From the NCBI GenBank assembly GCA_025453595.1, contig JALOQB010000005.1, positions 1 to 46,167 of the forward strand: DNA of 46,167 nucleotides. The letters are read 5' to 3'. The translations under genes were made by a program, and so were the position numbers. Shown here one piece after another: positions 1-7,907 of this stretch; the first letter of the stretch is position 1; every line of letters begins with the position of its first letter. The DNA comes from Polyangiaceae bacterium. GTDB taxonomy: Bacteria; Myxococcota_A; Polyangia; Polyangiales; Polyangiaceae. A model generated the notes under the pieces. It did not search any database, was not told the DNA's origin, and saw only the letters and a program-made list of their open reading frames with translations.

Positions 1-434
1 AATGTGAGAATTGCTAAACAAATTCACAATTTGGTTCCATAGCAAAGTGAATTTAGCTCATGAGCGCCGTAACGATTTATTTTGACGGCGCTCATGAGCT
101 AAATTTACTTGTTTTGTGCTTGAAACTGAATCGACCAGTTATTGCGTTGGATAAAAATAGGCCCAAAGCAGTTTAAATTGTATTTTTTCGAATTCGCTTA
201 CTCCTCTTTCCCAAGTTTCTGTATTGGAACTGTATTTCACTTGCGTTTTTCAACCCTAGACTGCAAATTTTTCTTTGAGTTACAATTTCAATTTCACTTA
301 TTTTGTTTTGGCAGCTGAGAGATTAAACCAGTTCTCCGTGTATTGTTTCATATTGTGGAGAAAAATAGCTTTTATGTACTTCATTTTCCAGATACACTCG
401 TTCTCGGTTGCGTAGTACCAGTCCAAGTAGGTCA
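1..434. other. AT-rich left edge of foreign composition
   Basis: This stretch is about one third G+C in the first line counted, against roughly 70% or more in the rest of the window, and it has TTT/AAA-rich runs seen nowhere else here. Composition changes within about 50 bases near the 3' end of the NmrA-like gene (roughly positions 425-480). It holds a long hairpin and the tail of an unrelated reading frame, both listed separately. No complete gene is visible. It may be a recently acquired fragment, the edge of an island, or an assembly chimera or contaminant; the sequence alone cannot separate these. Confidence 0.7.
46..109. repeat. Long inverted repeat (25-bp arms, 14-base loop)
   Basis: Arms at 46-70 and 85-109 are complementary over 25 positions with a single G-T wobble (49/106). 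Each arm contains the self-palindrome GCTCATGAGC. The loop is AT-rich. There is no T-tract on either side, so it is not a typical rho-independent terminator, although it lies downstream of the minus-strand reading-frame tail ending at 298. It could equally be a foldback mobile-element end. No attC core sites were found. Confidence 0.7.
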
Positions 435-474
435 TCATGCCGGTGCAGGCTTCGCTGATGGATCGCGCGCTAAC
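298..474 (-). CDS. Possible 3' fragment of a foreign gene
   Basis: A minus-strand frame ends with a stop at 298 and encodes a Tyr/Trp/Lys-rich tail (WYYATENECIWKMKY, ending in NLSAAKTK) whose codons are unlike those of the neighbours. It runs into the GC-rich sequence near 430-475, where it overlaps the end of the NmrA-like gene in another frame, so no credible start exists. I do not recognise the family. It reads like the C-terminus of a gene cut at the composition junction, but a chance frame in AT-rich DNA is also possible. The 5' limit given is approximate. Confidence 0.25.
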   Translation of the reverse strand, partial: VSARSISEACTGMMTYLDWYYATENECIWKMKYIKAIFLHNMKQYTENWFNLSAAKTK

Positions 475-1316
475 CCTGGCGCGCTGGCCCACGCGGCCCG
501 GTGGTCGCGCGCGTACTCCTCGAAGGTGCCCGGTCGGCGCCCGGTGATCACCTGCACCGCGTCCGTGGTGCGCTCCGCGTAGCCGGCCTTGAAGAAGCCC
601 AGGATCATCAGCAAGAACTCGGCGTAATCCCGCGGTAGCTTCGCCTCCAGCAGCCCCGCCATCATGGCCTCCGGTGGCACGTCCTGGAACGAGATCGCCT
701 TGCCGGTCTCCCTCGACAGGATCGCCGCCACCTGGTCGTGATCGAGGGCCTCGCCCCCGGTCAGATCGAAGTCCCTGTTGTCCAGGTCGCTGCGGGTGAG
801 CAGCTCGGCGGCCACCGCCGCGATGTCCCGCGTGTCGATGAAGCTGCCCTTCGCCTTGCCCACCGGCAGGAAGATCTTGCCCTGGGACAGGATGCCCTGG
901 ATCCAGAAAGTATGGAAGTTCTGCATGAACCAGTTGGGGCGCAGGATGTTGAAGGGGACACCGGAGGACTCGAGGTGGAGCTCGGCGCGGCGCATGGGGG
1001 CCGAGGGGTCGGCGTTGGCGCCCATGGCGGTCATGAAGACGACCTTGCGGAGGCCGCGGGCGCGGGCGAGGTCGATGGCAGGGCCCAGCAGCTCGTGCTG
1101 GTTGGTGTGGCCCGGCGGGGACATGAGGAACAGCCGGTCGACCCCCTCGAAGGCGGTCTCGAGGCCGCTGCGCGCCACCAGGTCGAGGTGAACCTGGGAG
1201 GGCAGGGAGGGCTTCTTGCTGGTCGCCTGGGCGACCTGCTGCCCCTTCTTCTCCAGGAGCCGAACCACCTCGGAACCCACCAACCCGCTCGCACCGATCA
1301 CCAGAGTCTTGGCCAT
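435..1316 (-). CDS. NmrA-like NAD(P)-binding oxidoreductase
   Basis: A Rossmann-fold protein of 293 residues in the NmrA/atypical short-chain dehydrogenase group. The N-terminus carries the glycine-rich cofactor motif (TLVIGASGLVGS), followed by a region typical of NmrA/azoreductase-like proteins (FNILRPNWFMQNF). Members act as NAD(P)H-dependent quinone/azo reductases or as redox sensors; the substrate cannot be told. The ATG at 1316 is preferred over the upstream GTG at 1322 because GAAAGGA lies eight bases before it. A TAGAGT -10-like hexamer at 1350-1355 fits a leadered transcript. The gene is divergent from an AraC-type regulator, a common arrangement in which the regulator controls the reductase. 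Its last residues, after RDHRAAWA, may be an unnatural extension because the composition break falls there. Confidence 0.8.
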   Translation of the reverse strand: MAKTLVIGASGLVGSEVVRLLEKKGQQVAQATSKKPSLPSQVHLDLVARSGLETAFEGVDRLFLMSPPGHTNQHELLGPAIDLARARGLRKVVFMTAMGANADPSAPMRRAELHLESSGVPFNILRPNWFMQNFHTFWIQGILSQGKIFLPVGKAKGSFIDTRDIAAVAAELLTRSDLDNRDFDLTGGEALDHDQVAAILSRETGKAISFQDVPPEAMMAGLLEAKLPRDYAEFLLMILGFFKAGYAERTTDAVQVITGRRPGTFEEYARDHRAAWASAPGLARDPSAKPAPA

Positions 1317-1349
1317 GAACACGATCCTTTCTTCGTCGCTGACAGCCTC

Positions 1350-1355
1350 ACTCTA
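1350..1355 (-). promoter_or_regulatory. Candidate -10 element of the NmrA-like gene
   Basis: TAGAGT read on the minus strand, 39 bases upstream of the ATG at 1316. Unlike most genes in this window this one has a recognisable ribosome-binding site (GAAAGGA), so a leader is expected. No clear -35 was seen. Confidence 0.3.
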
Positions 1356-1441
1356 GGCACCCGTCCGGGACGGAGAATGGCAGAACGTTCATGATTCATG
1401 TTCAACCGTACAGAAGCAGCATCTTCCGGGACATGCGATGC

Positions 1442-1447
1442 TACGGT
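1442..1447 (+). promoter_or_regulatory. Candidate -10 element of the AraC-type gene
   Basis: GCTACGGT contains TACGGT starting 15 bases before the ATG at 1457. There is no convincing Shine-Dalgarno sequence, so transcription probably begins within a few bases of the start codon. Confidence 0.4.
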
Positions 1448-1456
1448 GGTTGCGGC

Positions 1457-2401
1457 ATGGACTTGCTCTCGGACATCCTCCTGCAGGCGGGGTTGAAGGG
1501 TCGTGTGCTGGACCTGCGGCACCTGGAGGCGCCGGTCTGGCTCCAGTTCCCGTGCGAGCGGAGCATCGGGTTTCACGTGGTGACGGCGGGCCACGTGTAC
1601 CTGCACGGGGGCAGCCTGGAGCAGCCGGTGAGGCTCCAGACCGGTGATGCGGCGCTGATGGCGCGGGGCCAGGACCACGTGGTCAGCACCGAGGCGCGGC
1701 TGAAGAGGGGCCAGCTACGGCGCGTGACGAGCCGGTGGGGGGAGGCGGGGCAAGGCGCCCCCGCGGAGCAGCCTGTGGCCTCGGTGGTGAGCGGCGCCTA
1801 CCAGCTCTGGAACGCCCCGGTGCACCCGCTCTTTCGCGAGCTCCCGGACTGGTACGTGGTCCGCGCGGAGCAGCGGCCCCGGCTGAACCCGATGGGGCTC
1901 GCCATCGCCCTGCTCGGGGAGGAGGCCAGCAAGCCCGATCTGGGCTCGGAGACCCTGGTGCACGGCCTGCTGGATGTGATCTTCACCTACCTGCTCCGGG
2001 AGATCGTCGTGCACCGGGGGCTGAGCGGCGCCAGCTTCTGCCAGGCGATCCAGGACACGCAGGTGCGGCAGGTGGTCGAGCGGATGCACCAGGACTGCGC
2101 CCACCCCTGGACCCTGGAAGACCTGGCCCGGAGCGCAGGGCTCTCGCGGACCGGGCTCGCGGAGCGGTTCCGGGCGTCGATGGGGGACACGCCGCTGAGC
2201 TACCTGCGCTCGGTGCGCATGCAGCGCGCCATGCGCCTGCTGAGTGAGAGCGAGGCCACGCTGGAGGCCGTGGCGGCGGAGGTCGGGTACCAGGACGCGT
2301 TCAGTTTTTCCAGGGTGTTCAAGAAGACCGTCGGGGTGCCCCCTCGCGACTTCCGGCGGCAGGACGCGGCGGATCGGGCCTCGCCCTGGCGGGTCCCCTG
2401 A
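1457..2401 (+). CDS. AraC-family regulator with Cupin_6 domain
   Basis: A transcription factor of 314 residues. The N-terminus (MDLLSDILLQAGLKG) matches the start of the Cupin_6 ligand-sensing domain of AraC-type regulators (residues 1 to about 190). The C-terminal ~100 residues hold the two helix-turn-helix motifs of the AraC/XylS domain (DLARSAGLSRTGLAERF; EAVAAEVGYQDAFSFSRVFK; GVPPRDFRR). The frame is open from 1391, but the ATG at 1457 is preferred: it matches the family start and has a -10-like hexamer 15 bases upstream. It is divergent from the NmrA-like reductase, which is its most likely target. Confidence 0.88.
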   Translation: MDLLSDILLQAGLKGRVLDLRHLEAPVWLQFPCERSIGFHVVTAGHVYLHGGSLEQPVRLQTGDAALMARGQDHVVSTEARLKRGQLRRVTSRWGEAGQGAPAEQPVASVVSGAYQLWNAPVHPLFRELPDWYVVRAEQRPRLNPMGLAIALLGEEASKPDLGSETLVHGLLDVIFTYLLREIVVHRGLSGASFCQAIQDTQVRQVVERMHQDCAHPWTLEDLARSAGLSRTGLAERFRASMGDTPLSYLRSVRMQRAMRLLSESEATLEAVAAEVGYQDAFSFSRVFKKTVGVPPRDFRRQDAADRASPWRVP

Positions 2402-2435
2402 GGCCACCGGGGCTCACCGGCGGCGCGTCGAGCGG

Positions 2436-2861
2436 CTACCAGCTCCCCTCGTTGGGCATGCTGATCCAGGGCTCGCAGGGCGCGAGGGCCCGGCCTCGCT
2501 GGAGCAGCTCGACGGAGTGACCATCGGGCGACTTCACGAAGGCCATGCGCCCGTCGCGCGGGGGCCGGTGGATGGTGACGCCTGCCGCGCGCAGGCGGGC
2601 GCAGACGGCGTGGATGTCGTCGACCTCGTAGGCGAGGTGACCGAAGAAGCGGCCGGTCGGGTAGGGCTCGTCTTGATCCCAGTTGTAGGTGAGCTCGACC
2701 TCGGCGCTGTCCCCCTCGGCGCCGCTGGACAGGAAGATCAGGGTGAACCGCCCCTGCTCGCTCGTCGAGCGGCGCACCTCGCGCAGGCCGAGCTTGTTCA
2801 CGAAGAAATCCAGGGCTGCGTCCAGGTCCCGGACGCGGAGCATGGTGTGGAGAAACCGCAT
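2436..2861 (-). CDS. gloA: Lactoylglutathione lyase (glyoxalase I)
   Basis: A 141-residue vicinal-oxygen-chelate enzyme that converts the hemithioacetal of methylglyoxal and glutathione to S-lactoylglutathione. The four metal ligands of the bacterial enzyme are at the expected places: H5 (LHTMLRV), E56 (AEVELTYNW), H75 (FGHLAYEV) and E118 (SVELLQ). The repeated beta-alpha-beta-beta-beta layout and the length match Ni-type GloA. The C-terminus is slightly longer than in the E. coli enzyme. A -10-like TAGGAT starts 12 bases upstream of the ATG, with no Shine-Dalgarno sequence. It is convergent with the AraC gene and probably a single transcription unit. Confidence 0.93.
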   Translation of the reverse strand: MRFLHTMLRVRDLDAALDFFVNKLGLREVRRSTSEQGRFTLIFLSSGAEGDSAEVELTYNWDQDEPYPTGRFFGHLAYEVDDIHAVCARLRAAGVTIHRPPRDGRMAFVKSPDGHSVELLQRGRALAPCEPWISMPNEGSW

Positions 2862-2867
2862 GGATTC

Positions 2868-2873
2868 ATCCTA
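2868..2873 (-). promoter_or_regulatory. Candidate -10 element of gloA
   Basis: GCTAGGAT on the minus strand gives TAGGAT starting 12 bases before the ATG at 2861. This is one of the clearest examples of the start-proximal hexamer in this window. Confidence 0.45.
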
Positions 2874-2905
2874 GCGAATTCGCTGCCCTGGCTCGATGAG
2901 CAGGA

Positions 2906-3757
2906 TCAGTCGCAGCGGATCTGGTGCTCGGCGGCCTGCTTGACGTAGTGCTTGTAGAGCCCTTTGCAGCTGGCATCCCCCCGGTCGCTCGGGATCACGC
3001 AACGCTCGGTGAAGAGCCCCGGAGTCAGCTGCTTCACCACGGCCTCCACCCCGGGGTCCTGCGGGATTCGCTCGCAGCAGCGCGCCGCCGCGGCGCAGAA
3101 CCCGCCGGGAGGCGGGGACAGGGCCTCCCAGTCGACGCCGAAGCGCAGGGCGATGAAGATCATGGCGAGCGACAGCAGGCCGAACGCGAGGACCACGGCC
3201 AGGTCGCTCTGCCGGAGGCGATCCGTATGGAAGAGGGGCGTCGCTGCACCGACCGAGGGGTTCTTGCCGCCACCGGGGGCCTCACGGTAGCTCGGGTCGA
3301 CCTCTTCGCCGGGCGTATCCGTGAGGGCGATCTGCTTGCGGTTCTTGCGGTCCACGCGCAGGAAGACGATCTGCCGCGGCTGCACGGACGCGAGCCGGTG
3401 CTGATCGACGAGCTGGCGGGTCTTGACCATGTAAGGGTCCATCCCTGGCAGCTGGACTTCCACGTCCAGCGAGAGCTCAAGGATGGGGAAGGCCTTCGTG
3501 CCCCCCATTTTTCCCGTCGGTTCCATGCGCAGGATCTGACCGCTCGCGGCCTGCCCGGTCGCAAGGACCCGCAGGAGCCTCCGCTGCAGCCGTGCGCGAG
3601 CCCTCGTATCCCGCCAGAAGAAGAGAAATACCCCGATCATGACCAGGGTCGGAACAACCGCGAGGAGGAGCGTCACTCCGGCAGAATCGCAGGGTCCCCA
3701 GGCCGGCGGAAGACGTACGACCAGGGGGCCTCGTTCTTGCGTCGAAGCTTGCCTCAT
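2906..3757 (-). CDS. Hypothetical two-helix membrane protein
   Basis: 283 residues, family not recognised. One strong membrane helix lies near residues 28-48 (LLLAVVPTLVMIGVFLFFW) and a second near 187-205 (LAVVLAFGLLSLAMIFIAL). The loop between them, about 135 residues, contains a beta-rich segment (SGQILRMEPTGKMGG; LDVEVQLPGM; VFLRVDRKNRKQIAL) that resembles the short beta domains of DUF3592-like membrane proteins. The C-terminal ~75 residues have several cysteines and would be on the same side as the N-terminus. The start is uncertain: the ATG at 3757 has no visible ribosome-binding site, and a GTG just before the first helix (codon 28) is an alternative. Confidence 0.6.
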   Translation of the reverse strand: MRQASTQERGPLVVRLPPAWGPCDSAGVTLLLAVVPTLVMIGVFLFFWRDTRARARLQRRLLRVLATGQAASGQILRMEPTGKMGGTKAFPILELSLDVEVQLPGMDPYMVKTRQLVDQHRLASVQPRQIVFLRVDRKNRKQIALTDTPGEEVDPSYREAPGGGKNPSVGAATPLFHTDRLRQSDLAVVLAFGLLSLAMIFIALRFGVDWEALSPPPGGFCAAAARCCERIPQDPGVEAVVKQLTPGLFTERCVIPSDRGDASCKGLYKHYVKQAAEHQIRCD

Positions 3758-3785
3758 CCGGGAGGCTCGACGGGGTCACGAGAAC

Positions 3786-4373
3786 CTACGGGGCCGGGGG
3801 AGGGCTCCAGGGGCGCCCGGTCTCGCAATCGATGTGAGCGAGGGAGACGCGCTCCGGGCTGATGTCGAGGGTGCCCAGCACGATGGGCAGGTGAAAGCGC
3901 CGGGGGCCCACGGAGCCAGGGTTGAAGACCGTGAGGCCGCGCTCCTGGGTGATGAACGGAACGTGGGAGTGTCCGCAGACGATCAGCGAGGCCTTCGCCT
4001 CCCGGGCCATGCGGGCCGCGTCGGCCCGGAGGCGGGGCCCGGCCACGGCGATATGGAGGAGCAGGACACGCAGCAGGTGCTTGTCCCCCTGGGTCAGGTC
4101 GAGGGTCAGCACGTCGGGCAGGTAAGGCGCCCGGCTGTCGATGTTGCCCCGGACCGCGAAGACCGGCGCATGGCGGGTCAGCGCGTCCAGCACCGCGAGG
4201 TCACCGATATCGCCCGCGTGGAGGATCGCGTCGGGGCGGAGCTCGTCGAGGCGCTGGCGGAGCGCGGAGTGGGGCAACGAGTGGGTGTCCGCGACCGCCA
4301 CGATGCGAGCCCCCTCGGGCCGGGATGGGAGCGGGATCGTCTCGGATTTCTGCACAAGCCGGGCCGTTGCCAT
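3786..4373 (-). CDS. YfcE/MJ0936-type metallophosphoesterase
   Basis: A 195-residue calcineurin-like phosphoesterase of the YfcE/MJ0936 subgroup. Metal and catalytic motifs occur in order: D29-x-H31 (VADTH), GD55, GN77 (VRGNID), H107 and GH135-S-H137 (CGHSH). Family members hydrolyse phosphodiesters; the natural substrate is unknown. The frame is open to 4751, but everything upstream of 4373 is antisense to the next gene's promoter and 5' end. The ATG at 4373 gives the family length and has a TACCGT hexamer 15 bases upstream. About 15-20 residues precede the first motif strand, slightly more than usual. Confidence 0.85.
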   Translation of the reverse strand: MATARLVQKSETIPLPSRPEGARIVAVADTHSLPHSALRQRLDELRPDAILHAGDIGDLAVLDALTRHAPVFAVRGNIDSRAPYLPDVLTLDLTQGDKHLLRVLLLHIAVAGPRLRADAARMAREAKASLIVCGHSHVPFITQERGLTVFNPGSVGPRRFHLPIVLGTLDISPERVSLAHIDCETGRPWSPPPAP

Positions 4374-4382
4374 GGAGGGGCC

Positions 4383-4388
4383 ACGGTA
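4383..4388 (-). promoter_or_regulatory. Candidate -10 element of the phosphoesterase gene
   Basis: GCTACCGT on the minus strand; TACCGT starts 15 bases before the ATG at 4373. No Shine-Dalgarno sequence is present. Confidence 0.4.
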
Positions 4389-4571
4389 GCGCAGCAGCGT
4401 ACGAGGCGAGAGCCCCTTGCGCCGGTGATTCCTCGAGGAAGCACCTGGACTGGCGACCGGCATCAGGGAGGGGCACCCAGGATGCAGGCCGTTCATCATG
4501 GATGAATATTTCTCGCGACTCGCTGCATCCAGAAGGCGTCCATGTCGATGAATTCCCGGAGAATCGGCCCG

Positions 4572-4587
4572 GGGCACGCCCCTTGCG
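4572..4587 (+). promoter_or_regulatory. Candidate sigma-54 (-24/-12) promoter
   Basis: GGGCACGCCCCTTGCG differs from the -24/-12 consensus (TGGCACG-N4-TTGCW) only at its first and last bases and has the exact GG-to-GC spacing (4573-4574 to 4585-4586). The predicted start of transcription would be about 4597-4598, immediately before the ATG at 4600. Sigma-54 promoters are frequent in myxobacteria. No enhancer-binding site was identified. Confidence 0.35.
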
Positions 4588-4599
4588 TTTGCCACGGGA

Positions 4600-6597
4600 A
4601 TGGTGCGTGTTGTTTCCCGGAGACCCCGGACGGTCCTCGCCTCGTCGCTTTGCCTCGCCACCCTGGTGCTCGCCGATGCGGCTCCAGCGCAGGCAAAACT
4701 CCCCAAGAAGGGGGAGATCCACCTCACCAACGTCCAGCTCGGGGAGTGCAAGGCCGCGAAGCTGCGGGTCAGCTACAACGTCGGAGCGATCGCAAATCAG
4801 CCGTCGGTCAGCGGAGGTTTTTCGTGGGAGCAAGAGGGGAAAGAGGACTGCGAATTGCCGCTGGAAGTGGCCATCTTGCTCGAGATCGATAGCAAGGAAG
4901 GTCACGGCTGGATCTGGCACACCTTTCTCGAGAACACCCGCCGCGGCAAGGTCACCGGGTTGCCCACGATCCCGGACTGGGACAAGGCCATCTGCAAGGC
5001 GAACGCCCCCAGGCAGGGCTGTTTCGATGAAACAACGGCGAAGAAGATCTGGAAGAACGGGGAGATCCTGGGCGCCCGGATTTACTACGACCAGGAGAAA
5101 TTCAACGCCAGGATGCAGAAGAAGAAGGAGCGGGAGGCCAGGGAAAAGGAGAGAGAAGAGAGAAGGAAAAACGACAAGAACACCGACAACAAGGAGAAGG
5201 AAAGCGCACCCAAGGAGCAGGACACGCAAGCCCACCTCGAGGCCCGCGAGGGGACCGTGGAGATGGAGCACGTCGTGCTTGGCGGGTGCAAGGCCCGGAA
5301 GATCACGATCTGGTACAAGCTTGACACCATGGCCAGGGAGCCCCTCCTGTTCACCAGGTTTCAGTGGGAGGGCCCGGATGACAAATGCAAGCGCCCCTCG
5401 CAGCTGAATGTGCTCCTGGAGCTTGCCTCGCAGGCGGGGCGAGGGTGGGTATGGTCAGGGTTGATTTCTCCCGCCAAGAGCGGGGCGAAGGTGAGCAATT
5501 TCAACTCACCAGGCTGGGAAACGACGGTCTGCGGCGCCCAGGCCCCCAGAGCGACCTGTCTGGAGCCGCAGGTGGCGAGGCAGGTCTGGAAGCATGGCCA
5601 CGTGGTGGGCGCAGCCCTGTTTCATGACAACAAGCTGGTGCAAAAGGAGGACAGCAGCATCCGATCCATCGGGGAAAGTCGCCCGGATGCCAGCCCTCCG
5701 GAGAACAAGGGCGGCGAAGCGGCCCCACGGAGCGCGGAGCAAGGCAAGAAAGATGCGCCCGACGGCGCAGGATCCTCACCGGGCCAGGGGCCATCGAACG
5801 AGGGGCCGCCCCCTTTCAATCCCCCTGGCGGAACAGGCAAACCTGCCGATCCGGTCAAACCTGCCGATCCGGTCAAACCTGCCGATCCGGTCAAACCTGC
5901 CGATCCCCAGGGGCCTGCCAGCCCACCCCGAGCCCCCGGGAAAACCTTGCCCCCCGCGGGCGTGGTGGTCCCAGGGGTGCGTCCTCCGGAGCAGGAGCGC
6001 AAGGGCAACCCGCCATCACCTCGTGTACCACCGGGGGGTCGCGGGCCGGACGTTGCGAGGCAAATCCAGGAGCAAAGAGAGCAAGAACGCAGGCTGGAGG
6101 CCCAGCGGAAGCTGGAGGTGCAGCGCCAGGCCGAGGCCCAGCGAAGGCAGGAAGAACAGCGACGGCAGGAGGTGCAACGAAGCAGAGACGCCCAGAAGGC
6201 GCCTCCCAAGGCCCGGGAGGAGGAGCAACGACGTCAGCAGGAACGCCAGCGGGTAGAGCAGCAACAGCAGCAACGCGCAGAGGAGCAGCGACGTCAGCAG
6301 CAGGAGCAAGAGCAAGAGCAGCGCCGCCAGCAGGAGCGTCAGCGGGCAGAAGAGCAACGGCGTCAGCAGCAGCAACGGGAGCAAGAGCAGCGCCGCCAGC
6401 AGGAGCAAGAGCAGCGCCGTCAGCAGGAGCGTCAGCGGGTAGAAGAGCAGCGGCGCCAGCAGGAACGAGAGCAGGAGCGAGAGCGCGCGGAGCAACAGCG
6501 GCGCCAGCAGGAGCGTCAGCGAGCGGACGAGCGACGCAAGCAGGAAGAGCGGAGGAAACCCTCGGAGAGCCGGCCTCCGCCGAAGAGAGGCCGCTGA
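4600..6597 (+). CDS. Secreted protein with duplicated four-Cys domain
   Basis: 665 residues, family not recognised. A signal peptide is likely (hydrophobic 12-26, AQA-K near 32). Two copies of a ~130-residue domain follow, at about 37-170 and 217-346, with cysteines C50, C84, C132, C141 and C230, C263, C311, C320; the spacings 34/48/9 and 33/48/9 are almost identical. Shared motifs are LGxC, GxGWxW, (I/V)WKxG and GAxxxxD. A Lys/Glu-rich linker separates the copies. Residues ~350-480 are Pro/Gly-rich and include four PADPVK-type repeats. The last ~180 residues are almost only Q, R and E (coiled-coil-like). Disulfide-stabilised periplasmic or surface domains on a long charged stalk are an inference. 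A near-consensus sigma-54 promoter abuts the start. Confidence 0.7.
   Translation: MVRVVSRRPRTVLASSLCLATLVLADAAPAQAKLPKKGEIHLTNVQLGECKAAKLRVSYNVGAIANQPSVSGGFSWEQEGKEDCELPLEVAILLEIDSKEGHGWIWHTFLENTRRGKVTGLPTIPDWDKAICKANAPRQGCFDETTAKKIWKNGEILGARIYYDQEKFNARMQKKKEREAREKEREERRKNDKNTDNKEKESAPKEQDTQAHLEAREGTVEMEHVVLGGCKARKITIWYKLDTMAREPLLFTRFQWEGPDDKCKRPSQLNVLLELASQAGRGWVWSGLISPAKSGAKVSNFNSPGWETTVCGAQAPRATCLEPQVARQVWKHGHVVGAALFHDNKLVQKEDSSIRSIGESRPDASPPENKGGEAAPRSAEQGKKDAPDGAGSSPGQGPSNEGPPPFNPPGGTGKPADPVKPADPVKPADPVKPADPQGPASPPRAPGKTLPPAGVVVPGVRPPEQERKGNPPSPRVPPGGRGPDVARQIQEQREQERRLEAQRKLEVQRQAEAQRRQEEQRRQEVQRSRDAQKAPPKAREEEQRRQQERQRVEQQQQQRAEEQRRQQQEQEQEQRRQQERQRAEEQRRQQQQREQEQRRQQEQEQRRQQERQRVEEQRRQQEREQERERAEQQRRQQERQRADERRKQEERRKPSESRPPPKRGR
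5839..5907 (+). repeat. 18-bp in-frame tandem repeat
   Basis: Unit AAACCTGCCGATCCGGTC, three identical copies (5839-5892) plus most of a fourth. It encodes KPADPV repeats in the proline-rich linker of the four-Cys protein. The copies are identical at DNA level, suggesting recent expansion by slippage. Confidence 0.9.
6220..6570 (+). repeat. Degenerate Q/R/E codon repeat tract
   Basis: Imperfect short repeats built from CAG, GAG, CGC and CGT codons ([20 protein letters not shown]). They encode the charged C-terminal tail of the four-Cys protein. The antisense strand is open too and looks Leu-rich; that frame is an artefact of the repeat. Confidence 0.7.
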
Positions 6598-6628
6598 AGG
6601 GCGGCGGGGCCGGGGTCGCGGAGGGGGA

Positions 6629-7867
6629 TCAGAACTGGGCTTTTTCGGTGGAACCGACGAGGGCGAGGGTCGAGGCCTTGCCGCCGGTGATGACCTCGGA
6701 GACCTGGTCGAAGTAGCCGGTGCCGACCTCGCGCTGGTGGCGGGTGGCGGTGTAGCCGTTGGCCTCGGAGGCGAACTCGTTCTGCTGGAACTCGGAGTAA
6801 GCCTTCATGCCCTCGGCCTTGTACTTGCGGGCGAGCTCGAAGATGCCGTGGTTGAGGCTGTGGAAGCCGGCGAGGGTGACGAACTGGAACTTGTACCCCA
6901 TGGCGCCGAGCTCGCGCTGGAACTTGGCGATGGTGGCGTCGTCGAGGTTCTTCTTCCAGTTGAAGGAGGGGGAGCAGTTGTAGGCAAGCATCTTGCCGGG
7001 GAACTTGGCGTGGATGCCCTCGGCGAACTGCCTGGCCTCGTGGAGGTCGGGGGTCGAGGTCTCGCACCAGACGAGGTCGGCGAAGGGGGCGTAGGCGAGG
7101 CCGCGGGCGATGGCGGCCTCGATGCCGCCCTTGAAGAGGAAGAAGCCCTCGGGGGTGCGCTCGCCCTTCACGACGAAGGGCTGGTCGCGCTCGTCGATGT
7201 CGCTGGTGAGGAGCTTGGCGCTGTCGGCGTCGGTGCGGGCGACCAGGAGGGTGGGGACGTCGAGGACGTCGGCGGCGAGGCGGGCGGCGACGAGGGTACG
7301 GATGAAGTGGGCGGTGGGGATGAGCACCTTGCCGCCCATGTGGCCGCACTTCTTCTCGGAGGCCAGTTGGTCCTCGAAGTGAACGCCCGCGGCGCCGGCC
7401 TCGATCATCGCCTTCATCAGCTCGAAGGCGTTGAGGGGCCCGCCGAAGCCGGCCTCGGCGTCGGCCATGATGGGGACGAACCAGTCGCGGGAGAGCTTGC
7501 CCTCGGCGTGCTCGATCTGATCGGCTCGGCGCAGCGAGGCGTTGATGCGCCGGACCACGTTGGGGACGCTGTCGACGGGGTAGAGGCTCTGGTCCGGGTA
7601 CATCTGGCCCGAGGTGTTGGCGTCCGCGGCCACCTGCCAGCCCGAGAGGTAGATGGCCTCGAGGCCAGCGCGGGCCATCTGGACCGCCATGTTGCCGGTG
7701 AGGGCGCCGAGGGCCTGGACGTAATCGCGGGTGTGGAGGAGCTCCCAGAGGCGCCGCGCGCCGCGGCTGGCCAGGGTGTACTCGACCTTGAGGGAGCCGC
7801 GGAGGCGCTCGACGTCGGCGGTGGAATAGGGGCGGGTGATACCGGCAAAACGATCGGGGGTGGTCAT
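6629..7867 (-). CDS. aceA: Isocitrate lyase
   Basis: A 412-residue isocitrate lyase that cleaves isocitrate to glyoxylate and succinate, the first step of the glyoxylate bypass. The catalytic signature KKCGHMGGK lies at 172-180 with the active-site cysteine C174. Other family blocks are visible: [10 protein letters not shown] (75-84), ADAEAGFGG (135-143), WCETSTPD and [10 protein letters not shown]. The length is close to short bacterial AceA. GGAG sits about eight to ten bases before the ATG, so this gene has a ribosome-binding site. It follows aceB by 40 bases on the same strand and is probably cotranscribed with it. Confidence 0.96.
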   Translation of the reverse strand: MTTPDRFAGITRPYSTADVERLRGSLKVEYTLASRGARRLWELLHTRDYVQALGALTGNMAVQMARAGLEAIYLSGWQVAADANTSGQMYPDQSLYPVDSVPNVVRRINASLRRADQIEHAEGKLSRDWFVPIMADAEAGFGGPLNAFELMKAMIEAGAAGVHFEDQLASEKKCGHMGGKVLIPTAHFIRTLVAARLAADVLDVPTLLVARTDADSAKLLTSDIDERDQPFVVKGERTPEGFFLFKGGIEAAIARGLAYAPFADLVWCETSTPDLHEARQFAEGIHAKFPGKMLAYNCSPSFNWKKNLDDATIAKFQRELGAMGYKFQFVTLAGFHSLNHGIFELARKYKAEGMKAYSEFQQNEFASEANGYTATRHQREVGTGYFDQVSEVITGGKASTLALVGSTEKAQF

Positions 7868-7907
7868 GATGGGTGCTCCAGGGAGAGAGGGACAGCAGGC
7901 AGAGACC

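Noticed and set aside
46-109. Integron attC site
   Set aside because: No RYYYAAC/GTTRRRY core sites flank the hairpin and no cassette genes are seen.
298-492. Full gene across the composition junction
   Set aside because: The GC-rich start of the frame overlaps the NmrA-like gene and has no start context; only a tail may be real.
6016-6495. Leu-rich minus-strand open frame
   Set aside because: It is the antisense of the Q/R/E repeat; Leu runs follow from CAG/GAG codons. No start context or family features.
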